From Ensifer sp. WSM1721 (GTDB lineage: Bacteria; Pseudomonadota; Alphaproteobacteria; Rhizobiales; Rhizobiaceae), in assembly GCF_000513895.2 (NCBI RefSeq), contig NZ_CP165785.1, positions 186,001 through 250,000 of the forward strand: DNA of 64,000 nucleotides. Direction: 5' to 3'. The position numbers and the translations under genes were made by a program. Numbering within the stretch: the stretch's first letter is position 1; the number at the start of each line of letters is the position of its first letter. The notes beneath the pieces were generated by a model. It was not told the DNA's origin and searched no databases. It saw nothing but the letters and a program-made list of their open reading frames with translations. Positions 35,868-43,170 of this stretch are shown one piece after another.

Positions 35868-36623
35868 ATGTCCGGACGGTTGTCAGGAAAGCGCGTTCTC
35901 TTGACTGGAGGCGTAGCGAATATCGGTCTTGCGATACTTGATGCCTTCGTCGCTGAAGGCGCGATCGTTTCCGTGGTCGACATCGATGCGACCAAGGGCA
36001 GCGAAGTCGAGAAGCGCTTTGGCGACCGGGTTCGCTTCTTCAAAGCGGATATCTCGCAGGAAGAGGAAATCAAAACGGCGATCGCTCAATCGGTCACCTG
36101 GATGAAGGGGATGGACACGCTGTGCCTGAATGCGGGCGTCCAGCTCTCCGGCAAGGTGGAAGAATTCAGTACCAGCAATTGGGACAAGGTTTTCACGATC
36201 AATGTACGAGCCAATTTCATCTTCGCGCGCGAGTCTGTCAAACATCTCCGCGAGGCTGGTAAATCCTCAATCGTCATGATGTCGTCGCTGGCTGGCAAAC
36301 GCGGCGCTCCCGGATTGCTGGCCTATTCGGCATCCAAGGCCGCGGTGATTGGACTGACGACAACGCTCGCGCTCGAGTTGGCCCGCGACGGGATTCGCGT
36401 AAACGCTGTCTGCCCCGGTTGGATAGACACGCCGTTCAACCAGCCAGCCATTGATTATATTGGCGGAAGGGCCAAGCAGGAGGCTCTGGTTCCGACGGTC
36501 ATTCCGCTTGGGCGGCAAGCCACACCGCAAGAGGTCGCGCCGCTGTTCGTCTATCTCGCCTCGGATGAGGCTTCGTATGTCACTGCTCAGTCGATCAATG
36601 TCGACGGCGGCATCTATAATTAA
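35868..36623 (+). CDS. Short-chain dehydrogenase/reductase
   Basis: A classical 251-residue SDR. Cofactor region LLTGGVANIGLAI (the usual GxxxGxG is altered to GGVANIG), Asp in VVDIDATKG pointing to NAD, LCLNAGV in place of NNAG, catalytic Ser in VMMSSLAGKRG, and YSASKAA with Tyr and Lys. Start ATG is preceded by GGGAGC. It follows acoC copy 2 and precedes a GlcG-like gene by 22 bp, so it probably oxidises a sugar-derived alcohol in this operon. It is distinct in sequence from the SDR at 22654, although both accompany an acoABC copy. Confidence 0.92.
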   Translation: MSGRLSGKRVLLTGGVANIGLAILDAFVAEGAIVSVVDIDATKGSEVEKRFGDRVRFFKADISQEEEIKTAIAQSVTWMKGMDTLCLNAGVQLSGKVEEFSTSNWDKVFTINVRANFIFARESVKHLREAGKSSIVMMSSLAGKRGAPGLLAYSASKAAVIGLTTTLALELARDGIRVNAVCPGWIDTPFNQPAIDYIGGRAKQEALVPTVIPLGRQATPQEVAPLFVYLASDEASYVTAQSINVDGGIYN

Positions 36624-36645
36624 TGGTCATGGCGAGGGCGCGAAA

Positions 36646-37062
36646 ATGGCGAAGATGATCACGCATGAATCCGCACTCAAAGCCATTGAGGTCGGGGCGG
36701 CGAAGGCACGGGAGCTTGGGGAGCCGTCTTCTCTTGCGATCGTTGATGTCGGCGGCAATCTGATGGCGTTCTTGCGCGTCGACGACGCCGCGCTTTCCAC
36801 AGTCGAGATCGCGCAAGGTAAGGCATATACCGCTCTGGCCCTGCGTTCACCTTCCGGGAACTGGCTCGAAATCGTGCAGCCAGGTGCAGCGCTCTATGGG
36901 CTCGATGCGCTCGGCGGACGCAGGCCTTTCGTCGTCTTCGGCGGCGGATTGCCGGTCTACGACGGCAAGACCGTCATCGGAGGTGTTGGCGTCTCCGGCG
37001 GACCGGCAGATGCGGACGTGGCCATCGCTGAGGTGATGGTGTCCGCGCTGCAGCAGCACTAA
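36646..37062 (+). CDS. GlcG/HbpS family (haem-degrading domain) protein
   Basis: A 138-residue protein of the GlcG/HbpS (DUF336) family. Typical stretches are LAIVDVGGNLMAFLRVDDA, EIAQGKAYTAL and GGGLPVYDGKTVIGGVGVSG. The start at 36646 begins just after the SDR stop (22 bp). HbpS binds haem outside the cell in Streptomyces, but most relatives are small cytosolic proteins encoded beside dehydrogenase or glycolate genes with no proven role. There is no signal peptide here. It is probably an accessory to the neighbouring catabolic enzymes. Confidence 0.85.
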   Translation: MAKMITHESALKAIEVGAAKARELGEPSSLAIVDVGGNLMAFLRVDDAALSTVEIAQGKAYTALALRSPSGNWLEIVQPGAALYGLDALGGRRPFVVFGGGLPVYDGKTVIGGVGVSGGPADADVAIAEVMVSALQQH

Positions 37063-37097
37063 CTCCTATTCTGTCCTCTCCTGCCTATGAGGTTCAC

Positions 37098-37922
37098 ATG
37101 TCAATGGAGTCAGTTGCAACAAAAGGATCCATGTCGGCTTCCGAAGTTCGACAATTGATCCGCCAAGGGAGCCTCCGGGTCCCGACAACGGGATTTGCCG
37201 AGGGCTTCATGCAAGCCAATCTTGTGATCTTGCCCGAACGCCACGCCTCCGACTTCCGTCTGTTTTGCGATCGCAATCCCAAAAGCTGCCCCTTGCTTGG
37301 CATCGGCAAGCCAGGGGATCCGGGCTTACCCGAATTAGGCTCGATCGACATCCGCACAGATGTGGCACGATATCGGGTGTATCGATCAGGCGCGCACACG
37401 GAGACGGTAGAGAACCTCTCTGACATCTGGCGAGACGATCTTGTCACCTTTGCGCTTGGTTGCTCATTCTCGTTCGAGAGCGCGATCCTTCGCGCTGGGA
37501 TCGATATCCGCCACATTAGTGCCAGTCGCAACGTTCCGATGTATGCAACGAACCTTCCGACCAGCCCCGCAGGGCCGTTTGCCGGTTCGATGGTGGTGTC
37601 GATGCGGGCATTCCGGCCGGCCGACGCCATCCAGGCGATCGTCTTGTCCGAACGTTACCCGCTTGCCCACGGCGCTCCGGTTCACATAGGCGATCCTACC
37701 GAGATCGGCATCAAGGACATCAACAAGCCGGATTTCGGAGATCCGCCGGTCATCGAACCGGGTGACATACTCGGTTTCTGGGCATGCGGGGTAACACCGC
37801 AGCTGGCGCTTCAGCAGGCGAAACTCGATCTGGCAATCACCCATGAACCGGGTTTCATGCTCGTAACCGATCTTCCAGCGGATCTTCCGGGTACGCCCGG
37901 CAAAGAAGCTTTGAGAAACTGA
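37098..37922 (+). CDS. DUF1445 / YcsI family putative hydro-lyase (D-glutamate cyclase N-domain family)
   Basis: A 274-residue protein of the DUF1445 family (YcsI-like). Diagnostic stretches: GFMQANLVILPERHASDF, FCDRNPKSCPLLGIGKPGDP, DDLVTFALGCSFSFESAIL, ISASRNVPMYATNLPT and EPGDILGFWACGVTPQLA. In mammalian mitochondrial D-glutamate cyclase the same domain is joined to a DUF4392 domain; here DUF4392 is a separate gene at 39738-40805 on the other strand. Bacterial DUF1445 genes also occur next to pxpABC 5-oxoprolinase genes, which are present at 49764-53843. A role in cyclising or hydrating an acidic amino acid derivative is therefore plausible, not shown. Confidence 0.88.
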   Translation: MSMESVATKGSMSASEVRQLIRQGSLRVPTTGFAEGFMQANLVILPERHASDFRLFCDRNPKSCPLLGIGKPGDPGLPELGSIDIRTDVARYRVYRSGAHTETVENLSDIWRDDLVTFALGCSFSFESAILRAGIDIRHISASRNVPMYATNLPTSPAGPFAGSMVVSMRAFRPADAIQAIVLSERYPLAHGAPVHIGDPTEIGIKDINKPDFGDPPVIEPGDILGFWACGVTPQLALQQAKLDLAITHEPGFMLVTDLPADLPGTPGKEALRN

Positions 37923-37979
37923 AGCGAACTCGGCGGCCAAACAGGCCCGCCCTTTGCGGAACCAACTGGAGACCACCTA

Positions 37980-38429
37980 ATGTCTGATCACCGCATCCGC
38001 CTTGAATGGGCCGCGACCGAACATAGCAAGCAACCTGGTACATACAGTCGTGATCATAAGGCGATCATCAGTCCCCAGGTGACAATTCCTGTGTCGGCCG
38101 CACCGGATTATCTGGGCAACAGTGAACTGGCCGATCCGGAACAATTGCTCGTTTCCGCACTTGCTAGTTGCCACATGTTGTACTTCCTCGCCATTTGTGA
38201 AGGTAGCGGCTACGCCGTCAGCACCTATGTCGACGAAGCCATAGGCAAAGTGGCGAAAAGCCCCGAGGGTTTCTACTCGGTGTCATCGATCACCCTGCGG
38301 CCCAAGGTTTCTTTCAGCTCTGAGAAACAGCCGGACCGGGAGACGTTGGAGCGACTGCATCATCGCGCGCACAAAGGATGCTTCATCGCAAACTCCATCA
38401 AGAGCAATGTCTCGATCGAACTGGGCTGA
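37980..38429 (+). CDS. OsmC family peroxiredoxin-like protein
   Basis: A 149-residue OsmC/Ohr-fold protein with the two redox cysteines, Cys64 (LVSALASCHMLYF) and Cys134 (HKGCFIANSIKS), in the expected places. The N-terminus (HRIRLEWAATE) is of the YhfA/OsmC type. Such proteins reduce organic hydroperoxides or handle activated thiols. It follows the DUF1445 gene by 57 bp on the same strand and is probably part of that transcript, perhaps protecting against reactive by-products. Confidence 0.9.
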   Translation: MSDHRIRLEWAATEHSKQPGTYSRDHKAIISPQVTIPVSAAPDYLGNSELADPEQLLVSALASCHMLYFLAICEGSGYAVSTYVDEAIGKVAKSPEGFYSVSSITLRPKVSFSSEKQPDRETLERLHHRAHKGCFIANSIKSNVSIELG

Positions 38430-38485
38430 CCCAGTCAGCTGTTCCAATTAGCCGTACGAAATCTCGTGAAGGAAACAGGTGAATC

Positions 38486-38779
38486 ATGAAGGAAAAACTT
38501 GTCGTTATTGCCACTGTTGTAGCCCATCCAGGTAAAGAGGAGCAGCTTCGAGAGGGGCTGCTGGGGCTGGTTTCCTTTGCAAAGACGGAGCCGGGCTTTG
38601 TTCAGTACGACCTGCATGTGTCGCTCGAGCGTCCCGGAGAGTTCGTCTTTTATGAGATCTGGGAAGATGAGCAGTCGCTTGACGTGCACAACAATACGGA
38701 ATCGATGAAGGCATTCGGCGCAAAGGCGGGCCAATGGATCCAGTCTGTTACGCTCAATAAGTACAAGCGGATCTCTTAA
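38486..38779 (+). CDS. Antibiotic biosynthesis monooxygenase (ABM/YgiN-like) domain protein
   Basis: A 97-residue ferredoxin-like alpha/beta barrel protein. KEEQLREGLLGLVSFAKTEP, GFVQYDLHVSLERPGEFVFY and IWEDEQSLDVHNNTESMKAF are the normal ABM signature blocks. AAGGAAACAGGTG precedes the ATG. Members include quinol monooxygenase YgiN and many small proteins of unknown role in catabolic operons. It closes the + strand series that starts at 28381. Confidence 0.9.
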   Translation: MKEKLVVIATVVAHPGKEEQLREGLLGLVSFAKTEPGFVQYDLHVSLERPGEFVFYEIWEDEQSLDVHNNTESMKAFGAKAGQWIQSVTLNKYKRIS

Positions 38780-39258
38780 GCCCGGATGCCTTCATCGGCT
38801 TGATCGCGAATGCGAATGTGGTCTTGCCCGGCCGGACGGCCAAGATATCGGTGGACGATAGCAATCGTTTACGGCATGTGCCAGGTTAAAGGACTGTCGG
38901 ATGACTTCGAACATGGATAAAGGGCATCAGAAGGTTCTCGATCTTTCGGTGCACTATCGCCCAATCGCCTTGAAGGCTGTTCTTGCCGCTTGCAGCATTG
39001 GTTCCGCAAAAGCAGAACCAATGCCGTTGCGACGGGAGTTCCACCGCCATCCAGATTTCCATGGGTACGAGGAAGACTAAACCGGCTTGGCCTCCTCCCG
39101 ATGTGAAGGCGATATCTGGCGCCGGTGGCACATTCGCGGATCCTTCCGCAACCATCTTTAGGACAGGAGCGGAGCGAGGCGGTCCTCAGTTGCCATCAGA
39201 TTCAGGCCAACTGTGGCAGCTAAAGACGCGGCGGCGCTCCGGCAGCGCTTGCGCTTCG
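38780..39258. other. Region without an assignable gene
   Basis: 479 bp between the ABM gene and the end of ridA. One 59-codon frame runs from 38901 to 39080 (MTSNMDKGHQKVLDL... ending FHGYEED) but has no ribosome site or family match that I can see. A weak LacI-operator-like string, TAGCAATCGTTTACGG near 38859, matches at only about 10 of 16 positions. The base use is uneven, so this may be the remains of a lost gene. Confidence 0.5.
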
Positions 39259-39756
39259 CTAACGGATCTCGGCAACAGCTTCGATTTCCACGGCCATGCC
39301 CGAGGGGAGTGCGTGCGTCCCGGAGGCAATGCGGGCGTGACGGCCTGCCACACCCAGAACATCGCACATCAGATCTGAGGCTGCGTTGAGCACCTTTGCC
39401 TGGTCTTCAAAATCAGGAGTGCAACGGACAAGCCCCGCGAGTCGGACGAGCCGTACGATCCGATCGAGGTCACCGCTGCAGGCAGAGCGTAACTGCCCCA
39501 ATATATTCAATGCGCAAAGGCGGGCCGCTGCCTGGCCATCCGCGAGGGTCAAATTACCCCCAATGACGCCCTTATAGATCAGCTGACCACTTTTGCGAGG
39601 GCCTTGGCCGGCGACGAAGACCAGAGCACCGGACTGGACAAAAGGAAGATAGTTCCCGTGAGGAGGATTTACTTCGGGAAGCTCCAGTCCGAGGCGTGCC
39701 AAGCGCGTTTCAACAACTCCCATACCTATGTCCATTCTCACTTCACTTGGCGCCAA
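39259..39756 (-). CDS. RidA/YjgF family enamine/imine deaminase
   Basis: About 155-165 residues of the YjgF/YER057c/UK114 family. Visible marks are LPFVQSGALVFVAGQGPRK, the KGVIGGNLTLADGQAAARLC block, VRLVRLAGLVRC and the C-terminal ARIASGTHALPSGMAVEIEA, which carries the family's active-site Arg region. The first ATG (39756) overlaps the DUF4392 gene end; ATGs at 39735 and 39723 are alternatives. RidA hydrolyses reactive 2-aminoacrylate and 2-aminocrotonate released by PLP dehydratases, and a dehydratase is encoded two genes upstream in the same operon. Confidence 0.9.
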   Translation of the reverse strand: MAPSEVRMDIGMGVVETRLARLGLELPEVNPPHGNYLPFVQSGALVFVAGQGPRKSGQLIYKGVIGGNLTLADGQAAARLCALNILGQLRSACSGDLDRIVRLVRLAGLVRCTPDFEDQAKVLNAASDLMCDVLGVAGRHARIASGTHALPSGMAVEIEAVAEIR

Positions 39757-40805
39757 TCGCCGCTATCGCCCTTCCAACCCACGACCCTGCCGGCAAGGCG
39801 CTCTAGCGTGTTGCGCAACGTGGTCACAAGACCTGCCCATTCGCTGGCGGAAATGCCGTCCACTGCCGGTTCTGGCCCCATAAACATGCCGTCGACGCCG
39901 CCGAAGGAAACGCATTGTTCTATGCATCGGCGCTCGAGCTCGCCGTCGTGGAAGATCGAGGGTTTCTCAAGCAGTGCCGAAAGGGCAGCGATAAGCCCGG
40001 TGGCGCCCCAGTTCGAGACGTTCGAGACGATCAGGTGGTCGGCTGCCGTTGCCGCCGCCACACCGCCACGTGCTGGATGGCCACTGTCCTTGGCCTTCGG
40101 TGAAAAGGACTTGAGCTCGTCTGCGATTACGCCCATCCCCAATTCATTTCCTCCATCGCCGATAGCAACGAACGGAACGCCTTTTGACTTCGCGCGAAGG
40201 AAAAATTGATCGAGATCGGCAACAAGACCGTCGAGCGGCCGTCCACCGAGGCCATGATACAGGCCGCGATCATTTCTTCCAGGACGCTCAATCGAGATGA
40301 CCAGGGACGGTCTGGTTACATCGAGCAGAGCGTCCGTAATCTCCCGGCAGCCTGCATCGTCTTTCGGCACGCTGCGAATATAGACCGGCCGGATGAACTC
40401 GACCGACTGGATGACGCCGGTTTCGGGGAAGGGAAGAGGAGAAAGGCCGGCTCCCCGACAAGTGCCGATCATCATCTCTACCCAGTCGTCATCCGTCAGG
40501 ATAACCGTTTCAACACCCAGCCCCAAGAAGAATGCACGCGCCATGAGCGCCGCGCCCACGGGCCCATCGGTCTCGGGAACGCCGGCCCCCTCGGGAAAGC
40601 CTGTGGCAATGACGATCGGGCCGCCATTGTCTCGCACCCGGTCGCAAATCAGTTTGGCAGCCATCATGCAAGCCGGACCGGGCTGGCGCCCTTGGAGTGC
40701 ATCATAAATCTTGCCGATCAGCCCGACGCCCGTGAGGTCGAGCGTCATGAAATTCTCGATAGTCCGGGCGATCTTCTCGCCCTGTGCACTTTGCAGATCA
40801 AGCAT
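39738..40805 (-). CDS. DUF4392 protein, D-glutamate cyclase C-domain family
   Basis: A 355-residue protein matching the DUF4392 (glutamate cyclase-like) family: GPIVIATGFPEGAGVPETDG, GAALMARAFFLGLGVETVIL, LVISIERPGRNDRGLYHGLG, FVAIGDGGNELGMGVI and a late HLIVSNVSNWGATGL. In vertebrate D-glutamate cyclase this domain follows a DUF1445 domain in one chain; the DUF1445 counterpart here is the gene at 37098. The family reaction is reversible conversion of D-glutamate to 5-oxo-D-proline. It starts 2 bp after the dehydratase stop and overlaps ridA, so the three are co-translated. Confidence 0.88.
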   Translation of the reverse strand: MLDLQSAQGEKIARTIENFMTLDLTGVGLIGKIYDALQGRQPGPACMMAAKLICDRVRDNGGPIVIATGFPEGAGVPETDGPVGAALMARAFFLGLGVETVILTDDDWVEMMIGTCRGAGLSPLPFPETGVIQSVEFIRPVYIRSVPKDDAGCREITDALLDVTRPSLVISIERPGRNDRGLYHGLGGRPLDGLVADLDQFFLRAKSKGVPFVAIGDGGNELGMGVIADELKSFSPKAKDSGHPARGGVAAATAADHLIVSNVSNWGATGLIAALSALLEKPSIFHDGELERRCIEQCVSFGGVDGMFMGPEPAVDGISASEWAGLVTTLRNTLERLAGRVVGWKGDSGDWRQVK

Positions 40806-40807
40806 GG

Positions 40808-41836
40808 TCAGATTCCGGATGTGGGGACAGTTGTGATGTACGTGGCGAACTTCTCAGCATCGACGTTGCCGCCGCTGAGTAGGATCGCCGCGGTTTTTCC
40901 CGTGATGTCGATCTTGCCGGCCAACAGCGCTGCCAATGCTACCGCCCCACCGGGTTCGACCACGAGCTTCAATTCGCGATAGGCGAAGCGGATAGCCTCC
41001 TTCACCTCGTCGTTTACGACGGATAGCCCGCCGGCAAGATGCTTTCGGCATATTGGGAATGTCAGGTTGCCCGGCGCAGGAACGAGGAGTGCGTCACAGA
41101 TCGACGTGCCAAGTGCGGGCGCTTTTCGTGGTTCACCGGTGGCAAGCGAAAGAGCCATCCCGTCAAAACCGGCGGGTTCAACGCTATAGATTGCCGCCCG
41201 CGGCATGAGTGTGTGGACGCCGCAAGCAGCGCCTGACACAAGCCCTCCGCCAGAACACGAAAACAGCGCAACATCAAGGGACATACCCATTTCAGCAGTT
41301 TGATGGGCGATTTCCGCACCCAGAGTTGCCTGGCCTGTAATGACGTACGGATCGTCATAGGGCGGGATGATGACAGCTCCGTTCTCGGCCGCGATTTGCG
41401 CGCCGATTTCTTCACGATCTTCCTTTGTCTTGTCGTAGAGACGGACGGTCGCGCCATTTTGCCGGACACCCTCGACCTTCGTTTTGGGAGCGTCGTAAGG
41501 CATCAAAACAGTCGCGCTGATTCCGAGCTCTTTGGCTACAAAGGAGATTGCCAGGCCGTGGTTGCCTGAGGACCACGTAACGATGCCGCAATCCCGCTCA
41601 GCCACATTGAGTTGCAGGGCCCTGTTCAGGGCACCGCGAAGCTTGAAGGAGCCGGAACGTTGTAGGTTTTCCGGCTTGATAAGCACACGTGCTCCAAGCA
41701 AGCCGTTCAGTTCCTGACTCTCCAGGATCGGCGTACGCACCGCATATTTCGCAATACGATCCCGCGCCGCTTGGATCGAATCTGCAGTTGGTTCGAAATG
41801 GTCAAGGGGAGGTTGAACTGTCACCTGAGGCTCCAA
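40808..41836 (-). CDS. PLP-dependent serine/threonine dehydratase family enzyme
   Basis: A 342-residue fold-type II PLP enzyme of the threonine ammonia-lyase/serine racemase/hydroxyectoine EutB group. The Schiff-base lysine is Lys65 in SGSFKLRGA, the substrate loop is SSGNHGLA and the phosphate-binding glycine loop SCSGGGLVSG. It has no C-terminal ACT domain, so it is the catabolic, short type. It is first in the operon with DUF4392 and ridA. It resembles BhcB at 60947 in fold, but the two are clearly different proteins. Likely substrates are threonine, serine or a 3-hydroxy amino acid. Confidence 0.9.
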   Translation of the reverse strand: MEPQVTVQPPLDHFEPTADSIQAARDRIAKYAVRTPILESQELNGLLGARVLIKPENLQRSGSFKLRGALNRALQLNVAERDCGIVTWSSGNHGLAISFVAKELGISATVLMPYDAPKTKVEGVRQNGATVRLYDKTKEDREEIGAQIAAENGAVIIPPYDDPYVITGQATLGAEIAHQTAEMGMSLDVALFSCSGGGLVSGAACGVHTLMPRAAIYSVEPAGFDGMALSLATGEPRKAPALGTSICDALLVPAPGNLTFPICRKHLAGGLSVVNDEVKEAIRFAYRELKLVVEPGGAVALAALLAGKIDITGKTAAILLSGGNVDAEKFATYITTVPTSGI

Positions 41837-41930
41837 AGACGGTGTATGGTCAAAGACAAGCTCAGCGATGACTTAAAGTAAAATTATAATCCCTGATCGA
41901 TGGGCATAAGGAAATCGAATGCGTCTTCAC
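41837..41930 (-). promoter_or_regulatory. Promoter region of the dehydratase-cyclase-ridA operon
   Basis: A 94-bp AT-rich gap between lysR and the dehydratase. On the - strand it contains GGATTATAATTTTACTTT around 41875-41893, with a TATAAT-like -10 box. Because lysR is transcribed in the same direction, this box would give the catabolic genes their own start, probably the LysR target. Confidence 0.45.
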
Positions 41931-42818
41931 TCAGCGGGAGTCCTCACTGGCAACGCGCTGCGCAATCGCCGCCAGTTCCTCGAGCATTTCACTGCCGAAT
42001 CCCAATGGATAGAACGCGTAGAACCTCAAGGGAGGCAGGTCTATCTCGCTTGGGACAGGCTGAAGAATGTTGTCGACCTTTGCCGCGCCGAGAGTGCCCG
42101 CTGCAACAAGTGCAACCCCTATGCCGTCGAGCGCTAGTTTCTCGATGGTCGAGATTGATGAGTTTGCGAAGATCCGAGGAGGTTGACCGGTTTTTTGAAA
42201 CACCAGCTCGCGGAGATAGTCAAACGGGTAGGTATTACGAGGATAGGTCAAAATGGGGACAGTCGGGGCTTTCTGATATGTGAGAAGTTCGTCCGGAACA
42301 AGCCCGGGGATCGCATAGAACCGCAGAGGGTAGTCCTTGAGTTTAACACAGGTGAAACCTTCGAGAACCGCGGGCCCCAACATCAGGGCGATGTCGATTT
42401 CACCGTTTTGCAAGGCAATGAGCATCGACGGCGTGACGTCCACCGTCATGTCGAAGTCCATGTTTGGAAATCGGCGCGAGGCCTGTTCGAGGAATCGCGA
42501 AAGCCATGTTTGAACAATAGTTTCGGAGACCCCAAGACGTATCCTGCAGTGCAGGTGCCGATTGAGTTCAAGATCGCGCTCCATGGCCGCGACCTGCCGC
42601 AGAAGCAATTCTGCATGGCCGAAGAGAGTTCGTCCGACCCTCGTCAGGGCTATGGGCTTCGCCATTCGATCGAACAGCGGTTCGCCGACGGTTTCCTCCA
42701 TGGCCGCAATCCGCTGTGAGATTGTCGGCTGCGTGGTGTTGAGCTTCTCTGCTGCCTTAGAGAAACTGCGCAGGCGTCCCGCCCAATAGAAGACTTCCAG
42801 GCTTCTTAGGGTGAACAT
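41931..42818 (-). CDS. LysR-family transcriptional regulator
   Basis: A 295-residue LysR regulator: N-terminal winged HTH (MFTLRSLEVFYWAGRL, AAEKLNTTQPTISQRIAAME) and a C-terminal co-inducer domain (about 90-290; CRIRLGVSETIVQTWLSRFL). I choose ATG 42818 because ACGAGGTAGA precedes it and the HTH then begins at residue 3; an upstream in-frame start at 42854 would add 12 residues. It is transcribed towards the dehydratase operon and divergent from the Gfo/Idh pair at 43167. The LacI operator pair lies in the divergent gap, so lysR could also be affected by the LacI proteins. Confidence 0.92.
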   Translation of the reverse strand: MFTLRSLEVFYWAGRLRSFSKAAEKLNTTQPTISQRIAAMEETVGEPLFDRMAKPIALTRVGRTLFGHAELLLRQVAAMERDLELNRHLHCRIRLGVSETIVQTWLSRFLEQASRRFPNMDFDMTVDVTPSMLIALQNGEIDIALMLGPAVLEGFTCVKLKDYPLRFYAIPGLVPDELLTYQKAPTVPILTYPRNTYPFDYLRELVFQKTGQPPRIFANSSISTIEKLALDGIGVALVAAGTLGAAKVDNILQPVPSEIDLPPLRFYAFYPLGFGSEMLEELAAIAQRVASEDSR

Positions 42819-42940
42819 TCTACCTCGTTCATCTCCATGGCGCTGCCAGGACACGGCACGGACTTCCGGAGGGCGTGATCACAACCCGTTAGCCTGGATG
42901 CCCACCCGCTCGATTGTGTTTCCCTACTACTGTAAACCGA

Positions 42941-42987
42941 ATGTTATCGTTGACATAGGTGGAAATTGTGTCTGTATACGTTAACAT
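42941..42987 (+). promoter_or_regulatory. LacI-type double operator with embedded promoter, second Gfo/Idh operon
   Basis: ATGTTATCGTTGACAT (42941-42956) and CTGTATACGTTAACAT (42972-42987), centres 31 bp apart as at 28261. TTGACA (42950-42955) and TGTATA (42973-42978) form a -35/-10 pair with 17 bp between. The transcript would begin near 42985 and carry a leader of about 180 nt before the dehydrogenase at 43167. Confidence 0.75.
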
Positions 42988-43113
42988 AGTTACGCAGAAA
43001 CTGCTTCGGGCTCTAACGGCGTGAGTGCTGAAGGGGAACCTTCGTCGGAGCACGCCATCCGAACAGACACGCGTCAGGGCGTCGTCTTCAATAAGGAGCG
43101 AGAGAGAAAAGGG

Positions 43114-43170
43114 ATGACAACAAACATCGAAAACTCTGCTGCCCCAGCCATTCGGGTAGGTGGCAAATGA
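43114..43170 (+). CDS. Possible 18-residue leader peptide
   Basis: ATG at 43114 preceded by AAGGAGCGAGAGAGAAAAGGG, encoding MTTNIENSAAPAIRVGGK. Its stop codon overlaps the next gene's start as ATGA (43167-43170), so translation of the dehydrogenase could be coupled to it. It may equally be a chance frame that carries the ribosome site, or the remnant of an upstream gene. Confidence 0.3.
   Translation: MTTNIENSAAPAIRVGGK

Noticed and set aside
38857..38872. TAGCAATCGTTTACGG as a further operator
   Set aside because: About 10 of 16 matches and no gene behind it; noted only as possible debris.
38886..39155. - strand 89-codon frame in the gap after the ABM gene
   Set aside because: No ribosome site, no motifs, biased composition; treated as non-coding.
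40808..41836. The PLP dehydratase as a second BhcB
   Set aside because: Its neighbours are DUF4392 and RidA, and its active-site sequence (SGSFKLRGA) differs from that of BhcB at 60947 (AGAFKARGA); no bhcA or bhcC partner is near.
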